A stretch of DNA of 64,000 bases from SFLA01 sp045595165. GTDB taxonomy: Bacteria > Bacillota > Clostridia > Oscillospirales > CAG-382. The translations under genes were made by a program, and so were the position numbers. The notes beneath the pieces are model-generated. The model did not search any database, was not told the origin of the DNA, and saw nothing but the letters and a program-made list of their open reading frames with translations. The stretch spans positions 49,115 to 113,114 of the forward strand of contig JAZNZY010000017.1 of NCBI GenBank assembly GCA_045595165.1, written 5' to 3'. This document shows, one piece after another, positions 17,243 to 27,500 of the stretch. The first letter of the stretch is position 1. Every line of letters begins with the position of its first letter.

Positions 17243-18461
17243 TTTCATTCTCCTCTCCGTACAGATGACAAGCCACGAAATGAGTGGGGCTCACCTGAAT
17301 CATTTCGGGATAATCTCCGCTGCACTTTTTGTTACAACGGGAGCATCTTTCTTTAAAATAGCAATGGGAAGGCATATTTACGGGGTTGGGAACATTACCG
17401 GGAATATTGAACAGCTCGTCATCGTTCGAATCCAGCGTGGGCTTGGATTTCTGAAGTCCCACGGTATAAGGATGAAGAGGATTGTGGAATATTTCCGCAA
17501 CTGTTCCTTTTTCAATAACTCTTCCCGCATACATTACCACAACGTAATCTGCCATTTCGGCAATAATGCCCAGATCGTGGGTTATAAGCAGAATGGAACC
17601 GTCCATTTTCTGTTTAAGATCACGAAGCAGATCAAGTATCTGTGCTTGAATGGTAACGTCCAGCGCCGTAGTAGGCTCGTCTGCTATAATAAGACGGGGA
17701 TTGCAAGCCAACGCCATAGAAATCATCACACGCTGACGCATACCGCCGGAAAGCTCGTGAGGGTAAGATTTATAAACGTGCTCGGGCATAGCTATGCCAA
17801 CCATACTCAGCATTTCCAAAGAACGTTTTTTGGCAGATTCTTTGGTAGCACCGGGAACGTGGATAAAAGTAACCTCGTCAAGCTGATTACCGATGGTAAA
17901 AACGGGATTAAGGGAAGTCATAGGCTCCTGAAAGATCATAGCTATCTGTCTGCCGCGGATACGATGTATCTCGCTTATAGGCATATTAGCTATATCAAGC
18001 ACCTTATCTTCCATTTCGTAAATTGGGGTACCGTTATCGTCCTTTTCACCTGTGGGAATCGTTCTTCCACGATTATCAAGCTTATATTCGTGGGACAAAA
18101 AGCGGATATTTCCGCTGTAGATCTGTCCTTGCGGTCCTTGGAGCAGTTGCATTATAGACATACTCGTAACGGACTTTCCGCAGCCTGATTCTCCGACAAC
18201 GCCTACAGTAGAGTTTTTCGGAATATCGAAAGACACGCCGTTAACCGCTTTTACCACGCCCTGATCGGTAAAAAAGTATGTATGCAGGTCTTCGATCTCT
18301 AAAATATTATCCTTGTTTTTCATTTCGGTAAGGAATTCTTTTTCGTCCGCCTTGCGGTGCTTTCGATTTTCAAGAGTACGCATTATCTTTGCGTTTTCTT
18401 TTGCAATACGGCGTATTTCCTTACCGGACAGGTATCTTGAATTATTTTCTTTAGCTGCCAT
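17235..18461 (-). CDS. oppD: Oligopeptide ABC transporter ATP-binding protein OppD-type
   Basis: The 408-residue subunit carries Walker A GESGCGKSVTS, the signature LSGGMRQRV, Walker B LIIADEPTTALD and ITHDLGI. It ends with the Cys-rich peptide-transporter extension (CYFKERCSRCNKKC). An N-terminal extension of about 50 charged residues precedes the ABC domain, and a short insert (about residues 125-150) interrupts the region between Walker A and the Q-loop. It lies 2 bases after OppC. Confidence 0.95.
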   Translation of the reverse strand: MAAKENNSRYLSGKEIRRIAKENAKIMRTLENRKHRKADEKEFLTEMKNKDNILEIEDLHTYFFTDQGVVKAVNGVSFDIPKNSTVGVVGESGCGKSVTSMSIMQLLQGPQGQIYSGNIRFLSHEYKLDNRGRTIPTGEKDDNGTPIYEMEDKVLDIANMPISEIHRIRGRQIAMIFQEPMTSLNPVFTIGNQLDEVTFIHVPGATKESAKKRSLEMLSMVGIAMPEHVYKSYPHELSGGMRQRVMISMALACNPRLIIADEPTTALDVTIQAQILDLLRDLKQKMDGSILLITHDLGIIAEMADYVVVMYAGRVIEKGTVAEIFHNPLHPYTVGLQKSKPTLDSNDDELFNIPGNVPNPVNMPSHCYFKERCSRCNKKCSGDYPEMIQVSPTHFVACHLYGEENENV

Positions 18462-18463
18462 AA

Positions 18464-19510
18464 TTACCTCCTCATCTTGGGGTCAAGCGCATCACGCAAG
18501 CCGTCGCCCACGAAGTTGAAGCCGAGAACTGCAAGAATTATACAAATACCGGGAGGACCCCATACGTTGAAATAATTCTGAAGTATATTCTGGTCTTCGG
18601 CAACTATGTTTATCATCGTACCCCAAGCGGCGTATTCCTCAGGTGCGCCCAAGCCAAGATAGGAAAGGGAAGCCTCATAAAGAATCATACTACCCAAGCT
18701 TAACGTCATAGCGACGATAAGCTGAGGAATTACGTTGGGAATAAGATGCTTGAATATTTTTCTGACAGTGGAATATCCCATTGCTTCTGCGGCAATCATA
18801 TATTCCTGCTCACGAAGCGACAGTATTTGTCCTCTTACCAAGCGGGCAGTTCCCGGCCAGGAAATAATCGTAAGGAACGCCATCAGGTAATATATCTTGA
18901 ATTTAAGGTCTATTCCTGCGGCATCTATCAAAGTACCGACAATCAGCAGTATAGGAAATCCCGGCAAGCATATTAGTATATCGCAGATACGCATTATTGC
19001 ATTATCTATTACTCCGCCGAAATAGCCTGCAATTCCGCCGAATATAATTCCGAAGAATGTGGTTATGAATACGGCAAGAAAGCTTACGGTAAGGGAAATT
19101 CTTCCGCCGTACATAAGACGTATCAGTACGTCGCGTGCGCTTTTATCGGTACCGAGGGGATGCTCGGAACTGGGAGGTGCAAGATTATTAAGGCTCTTCT
19201 TTACCTCCACAACCTGATGGAACGTATAAGTCTTTCCGTCCTTTTCAAAGGTTACGGCGTGTTCCGTATATTCTGTTTTGCCCGTGGTATCGGATTCAGC
19301 CTGTCCCCAGGCATCATATACCAAAGGACCGATCCAACAAAACAAAAACAGAGCAATTATCATAATAAGACCGACAATACTCAGCTTTGAACGGAAAAAT
19401 CTGCGAACAACCATACGGGTAGGCGACATAAGCCGCACGTTTTTATCAAAAGATTCTTCCTCGTGATCGGAGTTATCAACGATAGGTTCGTTTATTTTCT
19501 TTTCTTCCAT
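18464..19510 (-). CDS. oppC: Oligopeptide ABC transporter permease OppC-type
   Basis: The 348-residue permease has an N-terminal cytoplasmic stretch, TM1 at about 39-60, an extracytoplasmic region of about 50 residues, then a five-helix core. The EAA-type coupling motif EYMIAAEAMGYSTVRKIFKH and LGTDKSARDVLIRLMYGGR, conserved in OppC/DppC, are visible. It forms the membrane channel with OppB. Confidence 0.94.
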   Translation of the reverse strand: MEEKKINEPIVDNSDHEEESFDKNVRLMSPTRMVVRRFFRSKLSIVGLIMIIALFLFCWIGPLVYDAWGQAESDTTGKTEYTEHAVTFEKDGKTYTFHQVVEVKKSLNNLAPPSSEHPLGTDKSARDVLIRLMYGGRISLTVSFLAVFITTFFGIIFGGIAGYFGGVIDNAIMRICDILICLPGFPILLIVGTLIDAAGIDLKFKIYYLMAFLTIISWPGTARLVRGQILSLREQEYMIAAEAMGYSTVRKIFKHLIPNVIPQLIVAMTLSLGSMILYEASLSYLGLGAPEEYAAWGTMINIVAEDQNILQNYFNVWGPPGICIILAVLGFNFVGDGLRDALDPKMRR

Positions 19511-19522
19511 ATCGTCTCTCCT

Positions 19523-20521
19523 TTACTCAAGCTTAACTCTGGGGTCTACTATGGCGTACATAAGGTCCGCAAGAAGAACTCCTATTACGCTGAGCAACGC
19601 CAGAAACATATTGTAGCCCATAATAAACGGTATATCTCCGTCTGCCATAGCCTGGAATGCAATATTACCAATACCGGGAAGACTGAATACCTGCTCGGTA
19701 ATGATAGCACCGGAAAACAGCGAAGGCAGTAATCCCGCAAGGCTGGTAACCAACGGAATGAGCGTATTTCGAAATGCGTGCTTATAAATTACCACACGCT
19801 CCTTTAATCCCTTCGCGCGGGCTGTGCGGATATAATCGGAATTAAGTACCTCCAACATGTTGGTACGTGTCATACGCATTCTGCCGCCGATACTGAGTAT
19901 TACAACAGTGAGTATGGGGATAAACAGGTGGCGTACATAGTCAAGTAGCAGCGGAAATCCCGAAAGTGATTGAGATGCGTCTGTCAGCAGAGAAGGATAG
20001 AACCAGTCAAAGGGCAGCTTCATAGCCAACAGATCCTTAAGCACCTGACCAAAAAAGAAGGAGGGCAAAGAAATACCGATCATAACCAATATAGTAACGG
20101 CATAATCCCGTATGGAATATTGGTGTGTTGCCGCGGTTATTCCCAAAGGAACGGCGATCATAAACTCAAAAAACGTGGCTATCAACGCGATAATGAATGA
20201 GAGCCCCATATTTTGTTTTATGACGTCAATAACGGGAATGCTGTATTTGAAGGAAATCCCGAAATCAAATCTGCACAACGCACCCAGCCAATTAAGATAT
20301 CCCTTGATAATACCGCCGAAGGAATTATCACCCAGACCGTAGAGAGCTTTCATACTCTCTACGGTTTCTTCGGGTATAGTAGCACCGTTCATACTCATTT
20401 CTGCAATTTTAGTGTCGATAAAGCTTACCGGCATACAGCGAATGAGCACGTAAATTATAAGAGATACGCCCAGCAATATAAGGACGGAAAGAGCAAGTCT
20501 TTTCAGTATGTATTTTAACAT
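19523..20521 (-). CDS. oppB: Oligopeptide ABC transporter permease OppB-type
   Basis: The 332-residue permease starts with the family's MLKYILKRLALSV helix. It contains the EAA-type loop DYIRTARAKGLKERVVIYKH and the C-terminal GAIITEQVFSLPGIG motif. Six hydrophobic segments fit the OppB/DppB fold. It sits between the binding protein and OppC in canonical order. Confidence 0.94.
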   Translation of the reverse strand: MLKYILKRLALSVLILLGVSLIIYVLIRCMPVSFIDTKIAEMSMNGATIPEETVESMKALYGLGDNSFGGIIKGYLNWLGALCRFDFGISFKYSIPVIDVIKQNMGLSFIIALIATFFEFMIAVPLGITAATHQYSIRDYAVTILVMIGISLPSFFFGQVLKDLLAMKLPFDWFYPSLLTDASQSLSGFPLLLDYVRHLFIPILTVVILSIGGRMRMTRTNMLEVLNSDYIRTARAKGLKERVVIYKHAFRNTLIPLVTSLAGLLPSLFSGAIITEQVFSLPGIGNIAFQAMADGDIPFIMGYNMFLALLSVIGVLLADLMYAIVDPRVKLE

Positions 20522-20544
20522 ATATCTCTCCGAAAAAAGTTAAT

Positions 20545-23124
20545 TTATTTTGCGAATTCAATCTCCCAAAGGTGATCAAGAGGTGAAGAATAGGGATTGA
20601 TCTCGGAAGGCAGGGAAGCGGGATCGATCACGTTGCTGTTGTAAGCGTACAATACCATTCTCTGGTATACGGGAAGTTCAACTGCGAGATCGAGAATATA
20701 ACCCATAGCTTCTTCGTAAAGCTCGGTACGAACTTCTCTGTCATCGGTTTCGCGGGCATCGTCGATAACTTCACTCAGTTTATTGAGTATGGAGTTCTCA
20801 ACGGGATAACTTGCGGGATTCGCAAGTATCGCATCATAACCCCAGGAAAGAACGCTGGTAGCGGTAGAGTTCTTGTGATATACCTGATAAAGGTCAGGGT
20901 CAACGGTAGAGCCCCAAGCAGCTGCCCATACGGAAAGAGAACCGGTGCTCAGCTTGGTAAGTGCGTTGGAGTCTGCTACAACCTCAACGTCCCAGCCGCA
21001 CTCGTTCAGAAGCGCTGCAGCGGCACGGAAGGTCTGGTAAGTGGGGTGATCGGTAAGGTTTGCGCCTGCAATGGTAAAGCGGATGGAAAGCTTGGGATCG
21101 TTTGCGGAAACGCCTGCAGCCGCCATATAATCCTGGATAGATGTCTTTGCGTCCTCTGCGTTAAAGCTTATAGCGGGGTAATCGTGACCGTTATCACGGC
21201 TGTTCTTTCCGGAATCATCCTTGGGATATGCCCAGCTTACGGTGGACATAGGCCAATAGATAGTTTCAGCCATGCCTGCACTGTAGTAGCTGAGTGCAAG
21301 GCTGGTATCCATAGCACACATAATTGCTTTACGAAGATTGATATCGGGAATTTTCTTGGCATTGATACCGATATAACCGTAACCGAGCTGCTGTGTCCAG
21401 GTCTTCTTAATGCCCTTGCTTTCAAGAGAATTAAGCTTATCTATATTATTCTGAGTAAACTGAGGAGTTACAAAGTGAACAGAGCCGTTTTCAAGAGTGT
21501 TAAGAGCATCGGTAGAGCTTACTACCTGATAACGTACCTTATCTATCTTGGGAGCGCCGAGAAGGAAGGTTTCATTTGCCTTAAAGTATACTACGTTATC
21601 CGTATAGAAAGAAGTACCGGAGGGGTTGTCGTTATTATTGCTGTCGGTAGCAACGTACGCGCCTGCACCCATAGGAACCTGAATATTACGAGTGGACTGA
21701 ATTTCATTGGTCATAAAATCGTATGAACCGAAATCAACACCGAACTTGTTATTTACAATGTCAACCTCGTGGCCTTCAGCGTAGTAATGCTGGGGCGCAA
21801 CTGCAAAAGCAAAATTCCAGATAGCCTTGGGGTCAACACCGTTTATGGTGATCTGAAGAACGTCATATTCATCTGCGTTCTTAACTGTACCGTCTTCGTT
21901 ATGTTCCTTTGCAACCTTATAAGTGCCGTTTTTAGCGGTAACTTCGGTAATATCGGTGGTATGACCGAGAGAAACGATACCGCTGATATTGGGAACCTTA
22001 AGAGAACCGTCATCAGCAACGTTTTCGTGGAGTATAACTTCCTTTGCCTTTGCGGTAAATTCGGTCTTCAAGGTCTGCGCAGTTGCCCAGTAAAGAAGAA
22101 TCTGGTCAAATTCCTGCTGTATCTTGGACTGGTAAACGTATTCAATAGCAGATTCCTTATCCTTAACAACGGAATCGTTATAAAGAAGGGTAACGTTTTC
22201 TATCTTGGACTTTATATCCTTATTGGTCACGGGATCCTTGGCATATTCCAGAGAAACGTAACCTTCGGCAAACATAAAGCAGGTAACGGGATTCTTGAAT
22301 TCTTCGCGGGATTTGTAGGGCTCGTCGATGTAAGCTTCCTGCGCGCTGGCGTAGTCGGTTTCAAGCTCTTCTTTAAAGAGCTCCAAAGCGCGGTTATAGT
22401 CAGCGAGAAGATCATTTACAGTTACGGCAGAAGGATCGGAAGAAATAGCTTCCTTGTAGCCGGAAGACAGGGAATGAGTCTTTATAGCGGATACCATAGT
22501 ATCGTAATCTGCGCTGTAGCTACCCTGGGTAGCGGTAGCGCCGACCTGACGGAACAGGTTGATAAGCTCATTAAGACGGTTCTGCGCTCTGGAAGAGGCT
22601 GCGTTGGAAATATTCTCGTCAACATCACCGGAGCCGGAGGTGAACTGCTGTGTACGGTAATCCTGAAGACCTACGATATCGGTAGAATACATTGTAGAAG
22701 AACCGGTATAAACAGGATCAAGATAAACGTAAAGGTTAAACATTACGTCTTCCATAGTAAGAGGATGACCGTCGGAATAAAGAATACCGTTTTTAATAAC
22801 AAAGGTATAAGTGGTTTTATCGCTTGCGGAGTCGTATGTGATATCGTAATCCTTAACCACAACGGCTTCGTCATCACCGCAGGCAACAACAACGTTTCCA
22901 TTTTCATAACCGGTAGTAAGCATACCGATCTGTGTCATAGAAACGATAGTGCCGTCAGCGGCAGTGGTGGAGAAGAAGGGGTTGAATACGCCGTCCAAAG
23001 CATCTGTCATTATAACGAGTGCATCGGGGGTAGAACCGCCCGAACCGCCGCAACCTACGAGGACGCCTGCGGCTGACAGACACATTGCAAGGCATAAAAC
23101 AAGTGAGATCAATCTGTTTTTCAT
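20545..23124 (-). CDS. oppA: Peptide ABC transporter substrate-binding lipoprotein, enlarged
   Basis: An SBP_bac_5-type binding protein of 859 residues, much longer than the usual 500-600. The signal peptide ends in the lipobox LVGC (Cys25). Conserved segments are GILYSDGHPLTMEDVMFNLY (about 113-132), QLGYGYIGINAKKIPDINLR, LRKAIMCAMD and a final YSSPLDHLWEIEFAK. Between about residues 150 and 440 lies a long helical, charged segment not found in usual family members, separating the first lobe's strands. It should capture peptides at the membrane surface for OppBCDF. Confidence 0.92.
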   Translation of the reverse strand: MKNRLISLVLCLAMCLSAAGVLVGCGGSGGSTPDALVIMTDALDGVFNPFFSTTAADGTIVSMTQIGMLTTGYENGNVVVACGDDEAVVVKDYDITYDSASDKTTYTFVIKNGILYSDGHPLTMEDVMFNLYVYLDPVYTGSSTMYSTDIVGLQDYRTQQFTSGSGDVDENISNAASSRAQNRLNELINLFRQVGATATQGSYSADYDTMVSAIKTHSLSSGYKEAISSDPSAVTVNDLLADYNRALELFKEELETDYASAQEAYIDEPYKSREEFKNPVTCFMFAEGYVSLEYAKDPVTNKDIKSKIENVTLLYNDSVVKDKESAIEYVYQSKIQQEFDQILLYWATAQTLKTEFTAKAKEVILHENVADDGSLKVPNISGIVSLGHTTDITEVTAKNGTYKVAKEHNEDGTVKNADEYDVLQITINGVDPKAIWNFAFAVAPQHYYAEGHEVDIVNNKFGVDFGSYDFMTNEIQSTRNIQVPMGAGAYVATDSNNNDNPSGTSFYTDNVVYFKANETFLLGAPKIDKVRYQVVSSTDALNTLENGSVHFVTPQFTQNNIDKLNSLESKGIKKTWTQQLGYGYIGINAKKIPDINLRKAIMCAMDTSLALSYYSAGMAETIYWPMSTVSWAYPKDDSGKNSRDNGHDYPAISFNAEDAKTSIQDYMAAAGVSANDPKLSIRFTIAGANLTDHPTYQTFRAAAALLNECGWDVEVVADSNALTKLSTGSLSVWAAAWGSTVDPDLYQVYHKNSTATSVLSWGYDAILANPASYPVENSILNKLSEVIDDARETDDREVRTELYEEAMGYILDLAVELPVYQRMVLYAYNSNVIDPASLPSEINPYSSPLDHLWEIEFAK

Positions 23125-23155
23125 TTTAAAGCCTCCGTTTATATTGTGAAATATT

Positions 23156-24502
23156 TTAGTTAAAATAAATGTTTACGCTTCCGTCGGATTCGGTCTCAAC
23201 GGTTATATTTTCGACAGATTCGTCTACTCTGCAAATGATATTGGATATATCAACATCCGCATTTCCGCTGCCGCAAAGTAAACCCATAACGTATCCCGTC
23301 TGCGGGAAGCAATCCGCACCGATTACGAGCTCGCCCAAAATTTGTACGTTATCCAGAACCGCATCGTTGGAAACGATACCTGCCAATACGCCGAAGGATG
23401 CACCCTGCATTCTTGAGCCGGCATTGATTTCATAGGTTATGTTTTCGAACACTACGTCCTGTAAAACAGCGTTCGCTTCCAGAGAACCGAACAGACCTCC
23501 AAAAAGCTGAGAGCTGTCGCCTTGTACAACGTTAACGTTGGATATCTTGTATCCGTTACCTATAATCTTTCCGGTAAATTTGCCCTTGGAAAGGGTGGGG
23601 GACCAGACATTATCCGAAAAATCAATATCGTTGCAAAGTATGTAATTACCGTCAAGACGGCTGTTACTGTAGAACTGTTCAGCGTTATATATCTTAAACC
23701 AACTGCCCTCGAGCCATGTGGTATAAACGCTTACCTTTTCAACGCTTGTAACGCCGTGCGCATAGTCAACGTATTTTTCCGCACCCTGTATATTTTCGGT
23801 AAGGGGCTCCGAAAGATCATCAGACAAATATACGGAATCAAAGGTATATCCATCCCGCAGAGGGAAAGAATTTGTGTTCAGCTTTCCGGTTTTTTCACTC
23901 CATTCGGGAAGCTTAAGGTCAATGGCATTAAGACTATCGAGCAAAGTCATATTACCGTCGCCATCGGGAGTATAAAACTCGTATGTAAAATAGGGAATCC
24001 AGGCTGCATACAAAGTATAACAAGGTGTTTCAGCGGAAAGACCGTCAGCAGACTCTAAAAAAAGCGTATCGGTATCAAAATTCCAAAGTCCGCTGTAAAT
24101 ATAACCTTGAGGACGTCCTGAAATTTCGGTTGAAACACCGAATTCATCCAGTGGCTTGCCGTTTTCATCGGTGCGAAGCTGGCGCTCGGTGTACCATCCT
24201 GCAAGGAAATAACCGCTTCTCGAAATAGAAAATGCGCCTTCCGCACGAACGGGATCATCAGGAGAGAGGAGATACACACCACCGTCTGCTGTAACACTGT
24301 CTACGTCAAAAACATCTATAATGCTTACGTCATTTGTACCTGCAAAAACACCGCCGTTGGCATCAAATTTAACGCTTACAGTGTAACCTGATTTATTTAA
24401 TTCTTCGTAAGGGGGATCCCATTTGCCGGAGCAAGAGGTTGCGGCAAGGATTACCAAAAAGAGTAATCCCGCCGTAACAAACAATTTAGTATAAGTTTTC
24501 AT
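23156..24502 (-). CDS. Lipoprotein with InlB-type repeats and GLUG-like region
   Basis: The 448-residue protein has a signal peptide with lipobox ATSC (Cys24). An InlB/Listeria-Bacteroides repeat follows (VSVKFDANGGVF to LAGWYTE, about 43-107), then a second related stretch to about 275. A C-terminal region with NDIDFSD, FTGKIIGNGYKISNV and LFGGLFGSL resembles GLUG-type beta-helical repeats. Such proteins are surface-exposed and usually adhesive or structural. It sits between the giant subtilase (3-base gap) and the binding protein, so it likely belongs to the same transcript. Confidence 0.82.
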   Translation of the reverse strand: MKTYTKLFVTAGLLFLVILAATSCSGKWDPPYEELNKSGYTVSVKFDANGGVFAGTNDVSIIDVFDVDSVTADGGVYLLSPDDPVRAEGAFSISRSGYFLAGWYTERQLRTDENGKPLDEFGVSTEISGRPQGYIYSGLWNFDTDTLFLESADGLSAETPCYTLYAAWIPYFTYEFYTPDGDGNMTLLDSLNAIDLKLPEWSEKTGKLNTNSFPLRDGYTFDSVYLSDDLSEPLTENIQGAEKYVDYAHGVTSVEKVSVYTTWLEGSWFKIYNAEQFYSNSRLDGNYILCNDIDFSDNVWSPTLSKGKFTGKIIGNGYKISNVNVVQGDSSQLFGGLFGSLEANAVLQDVVFENITYEINAGSRMQGASFGVLAGIVSNDAVLDNVQILGELVIGADCFPQTGYVMGLLCGSGNADVDISNIICRVDESVENITVETESDGSVNIYFN

Positions 24503-24505
24503 CTT

Positions 24506-27500
24506 TTATTCTCCGATTTCTTTTTGATTATCAGAGTTTTCTGTCTGCGTGTCTTTTTTAATGCGTTTTTTCTTTTTCAGGAAAATGACGGTCACAGCAG
24601 CACCGCATCCCAAAACTACTAAAACGCAAACCGCGCATACGATAGCTACTATCGCGCCGTTACCGCCGTTTCCGGTAACGTCGCCTGAAGTATCATCGGT
24701 TGAAGTATCGGTCTGAGCGAGATACTCAAGGTCGCTTATACGCTTTTCAGCTTGAGTAAGCACGTTATAATTGGTGACAAGTGCCTTTTGCTCAAGGAGA
24801 GAAATGCGGTTATACGCCTCTCTTGCGGCTTCAACCAAAGCTTTATCGGCGAGAGTAATATTCTCAGGCAGTGCGTTGATCGCGTTTATGGCTGCAAGCG
24901 TGATCTCGTCAGCAGCCGCAGCCCCGTCTACCACCGTAGAGAAGTATTGATTGAATATAAAGGAATCGTAGTTTTTACCGTTTGCGGGACGAACCATAAC
25001 AATCTTTTCTGAAATATGACCGATATAGTTTGTAAAGTTAGCTCCATAGAATACGGACGAAGGTGTTTCGGAAGCATTCCACATAAAGTAAGGGGTGATT
25101 CCAAGTCCCTGCTGAACTATTTGTGTCTTACCGTCTGCGGCAGTAAAGGTGTATTCTCCGCTACCAGAAATGTTTTCACAGGACACATAGTAGAGATAAT
25201 CGTATTCTTCTTCAAGAATAGGCGCATTATAGCTGCCGAAGGAAACGAGCTCCAGCTTTTCACAGCCAAAGAAGGCTTTGTGTCCGATAGAATGTACGGT
25301 GTGGGGGAGTATTACCTGCTTTACATCGGAAGATGCAAATGCAAATGCGGATATACGGACAGTATTCTCAGCTACAGCCGCAACGTCATCGCTTCCTGCA
25401 TAAGTTGTAAGCTCTATGCCGTTAGGCACGGTAATGTACAAAGAACCGTCGATCACCTTAACGTACTCATTGAGATCAAAGGTGAAAACATCGTTTTCAT
25501 ATTCATTGCCGTTGAACTCGGTGACCGTAGTTACAGAGAAAGGTTTTATATCGCACATCGCAAAAGGATTGTTACCCAGCTCAGAAAGCTTATCTCCCAG
25601 AACTACATCAAATTCCGTGTATTCGGATTTGATAAATACGTGGTCGCCAAGCTTAACTGCAGCGGTAAGCTCAACCTCTGTAACGGCGGTATAAGCAAAT
25701 GCGTAATCACCGAATTCGGTTACAAATTCTTCGTTTTCAACCTCCGAAAGCGTGCTGCAGTAAGCAAACGCGCCTTCGCCGGCGGTACTTCCGTTAGGAT
25801 TGAGAACAACGGAATTCAAGTAAGCGTTTTCAAAGAACGCATATTCTCCGATAACAGTAGCGCCGGAAAGATCAATATTCTCAAGCGCCGCCTCGGCAAA
25901 CGCATAATCGCCGATTTCGGTTATCTTTTCAAGATTTATCTTGGAGAGAGATTCACAGCCGTTGAACGTGTTATCGTTAATCGCAGTCACACCGTCACCC
26001 AGCAGAACAGTTTCCAAAGACTTGCAGTACGCAAAAGCATTTGCGCCGATAAACTCGGCTTTCTGCAAGGAAACGTTTGTCAATGCAGGGGAGTTATAAG
26101 AGTAGATATAGTATCCATCTTCATCAACAGCGTAGCTTGTAAATGTACTGTCAAGAGCAATAAAGTGAACATCGCCGGAGAAGGCATTTTCGCCGATCTT
26201 CAAAACGGAGGAAAGATCGATATTCTTGAGCGAACAAGCATTGTAGAAAGCAAAATCGCCGATTTCGGCATCGTTGCCAAGTTCAACACTTGTAAGCGCA
26301 GAAGCGCCGGTAAATGCGTAATCACCGATTACAGCATTATCTCCGATAGACAAATTCTTGAGAGAGGATTCGTATACGTAGAAGTAATATCTTACTTCGT
26401 CAATAGTATAAAAATCATAAGACCAGTTGGTAAGAGGATCAAGATAAAACGCCTTATTTCCGATAACAACGTCATCGCCAATAGTAGCAGATTGCAGCTT
26501 ATTACATTCACTGAAAGCGCCTTCCTCAATAACCGTGTTATCGGGAATGACAACCTTTGTTATCATCGAATCTGCAAAAGCGTATTTGGAAATAACGGAT
26601 ACCTTGTCAAGAGCTGGTGTTTCGGAAATAGCGGTGCCCTTGAACGCATACGCACCTATATGAGTAAGCGTGCCAAGCTCAATTTCTCTTAAATCCTCAC
26701 AGCCTGCAAAAGCATAATCGCCAACCGAAGTTACGCGGGGAAGAGTAACTGAACGTATCTCCGTGTTTCCGGAGAAAGCGCCGCTGCCTATGGAAACGAT
26801 CTTGTTATCATTGGGAGCAAAATGTTCGCCCGCCGAAGCAAGGACCAAAAGCAGCTCGGTACCGTCGACATTGGTAACGTATGTTCCGTCTGCGCTTAAA
26901 ACAAATTTGTCGGATTTTTCAAAAGTAAGCTTTTCAATAGCAGTTCCGCCAAATGCGTATTCCGCAATAACGGCAACATCTTTTCCTAGAGTAACGTTTT
27001 TAAGCTTTTTACAGCCGCTGAACGCACCTGCGGGAATAACCGCACTGTTTACGGATACTTCCTTCAAGGATTCACAATCGGAGAAAGCATATTGTCCAAA
27101 CTTAACGTAATCGGCTTTGATAGTAAGATCCCTGAGATCCTTACAGCCCGCAAAGGCGTATGCACCGATAGACTGGGTGTTCTTCGAAAGCTTTACTTCA
27201 TCAAGCTTTTCGTTGTATGCAAAAGCGTAATCCGCTATAGCAACAGCATTGTCCAAAGACAGATCGGTCTTTATATTACATCCGTAAAATGCGCCTTGGT
27301 TAATAAATTTAACGTTTTCAAGACCTTTAACGGTGGTGAGCGAGTTACATCCGTAGAACGCACCCTGACTGATAGTCTTAAGTGTGGAAGGAAGAACAAC
27401 CGTCTTTAATGCAGTAAGATTTGCAAAAGCATAGGGACCTATCTTTTCTACGCCTTCGGGAATTATAACAGTGGTAATGGTATCATCACCGATATACCAC

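Noticed and set aside
21769..23076. A 435-codon plus-strand frame opposite the binding-protein gene
   Set aside because: Antisense shadow of a gene with clear family motifs; no promoter or ribosome site.
24506..24640. Sortase sorting signal at the C-terminus of the subtilase
   Set aside because: There is a transmembrane helix and basic tail, but no LPxTG-like motif before the helix.
25016..26692. A 558-codon plus-strand frame opposite the leucine-rich repeats
   Set aside because: It is antisense to the repeat region of the subtilase, has no ribosome site, and its composition mirrors the repeats.
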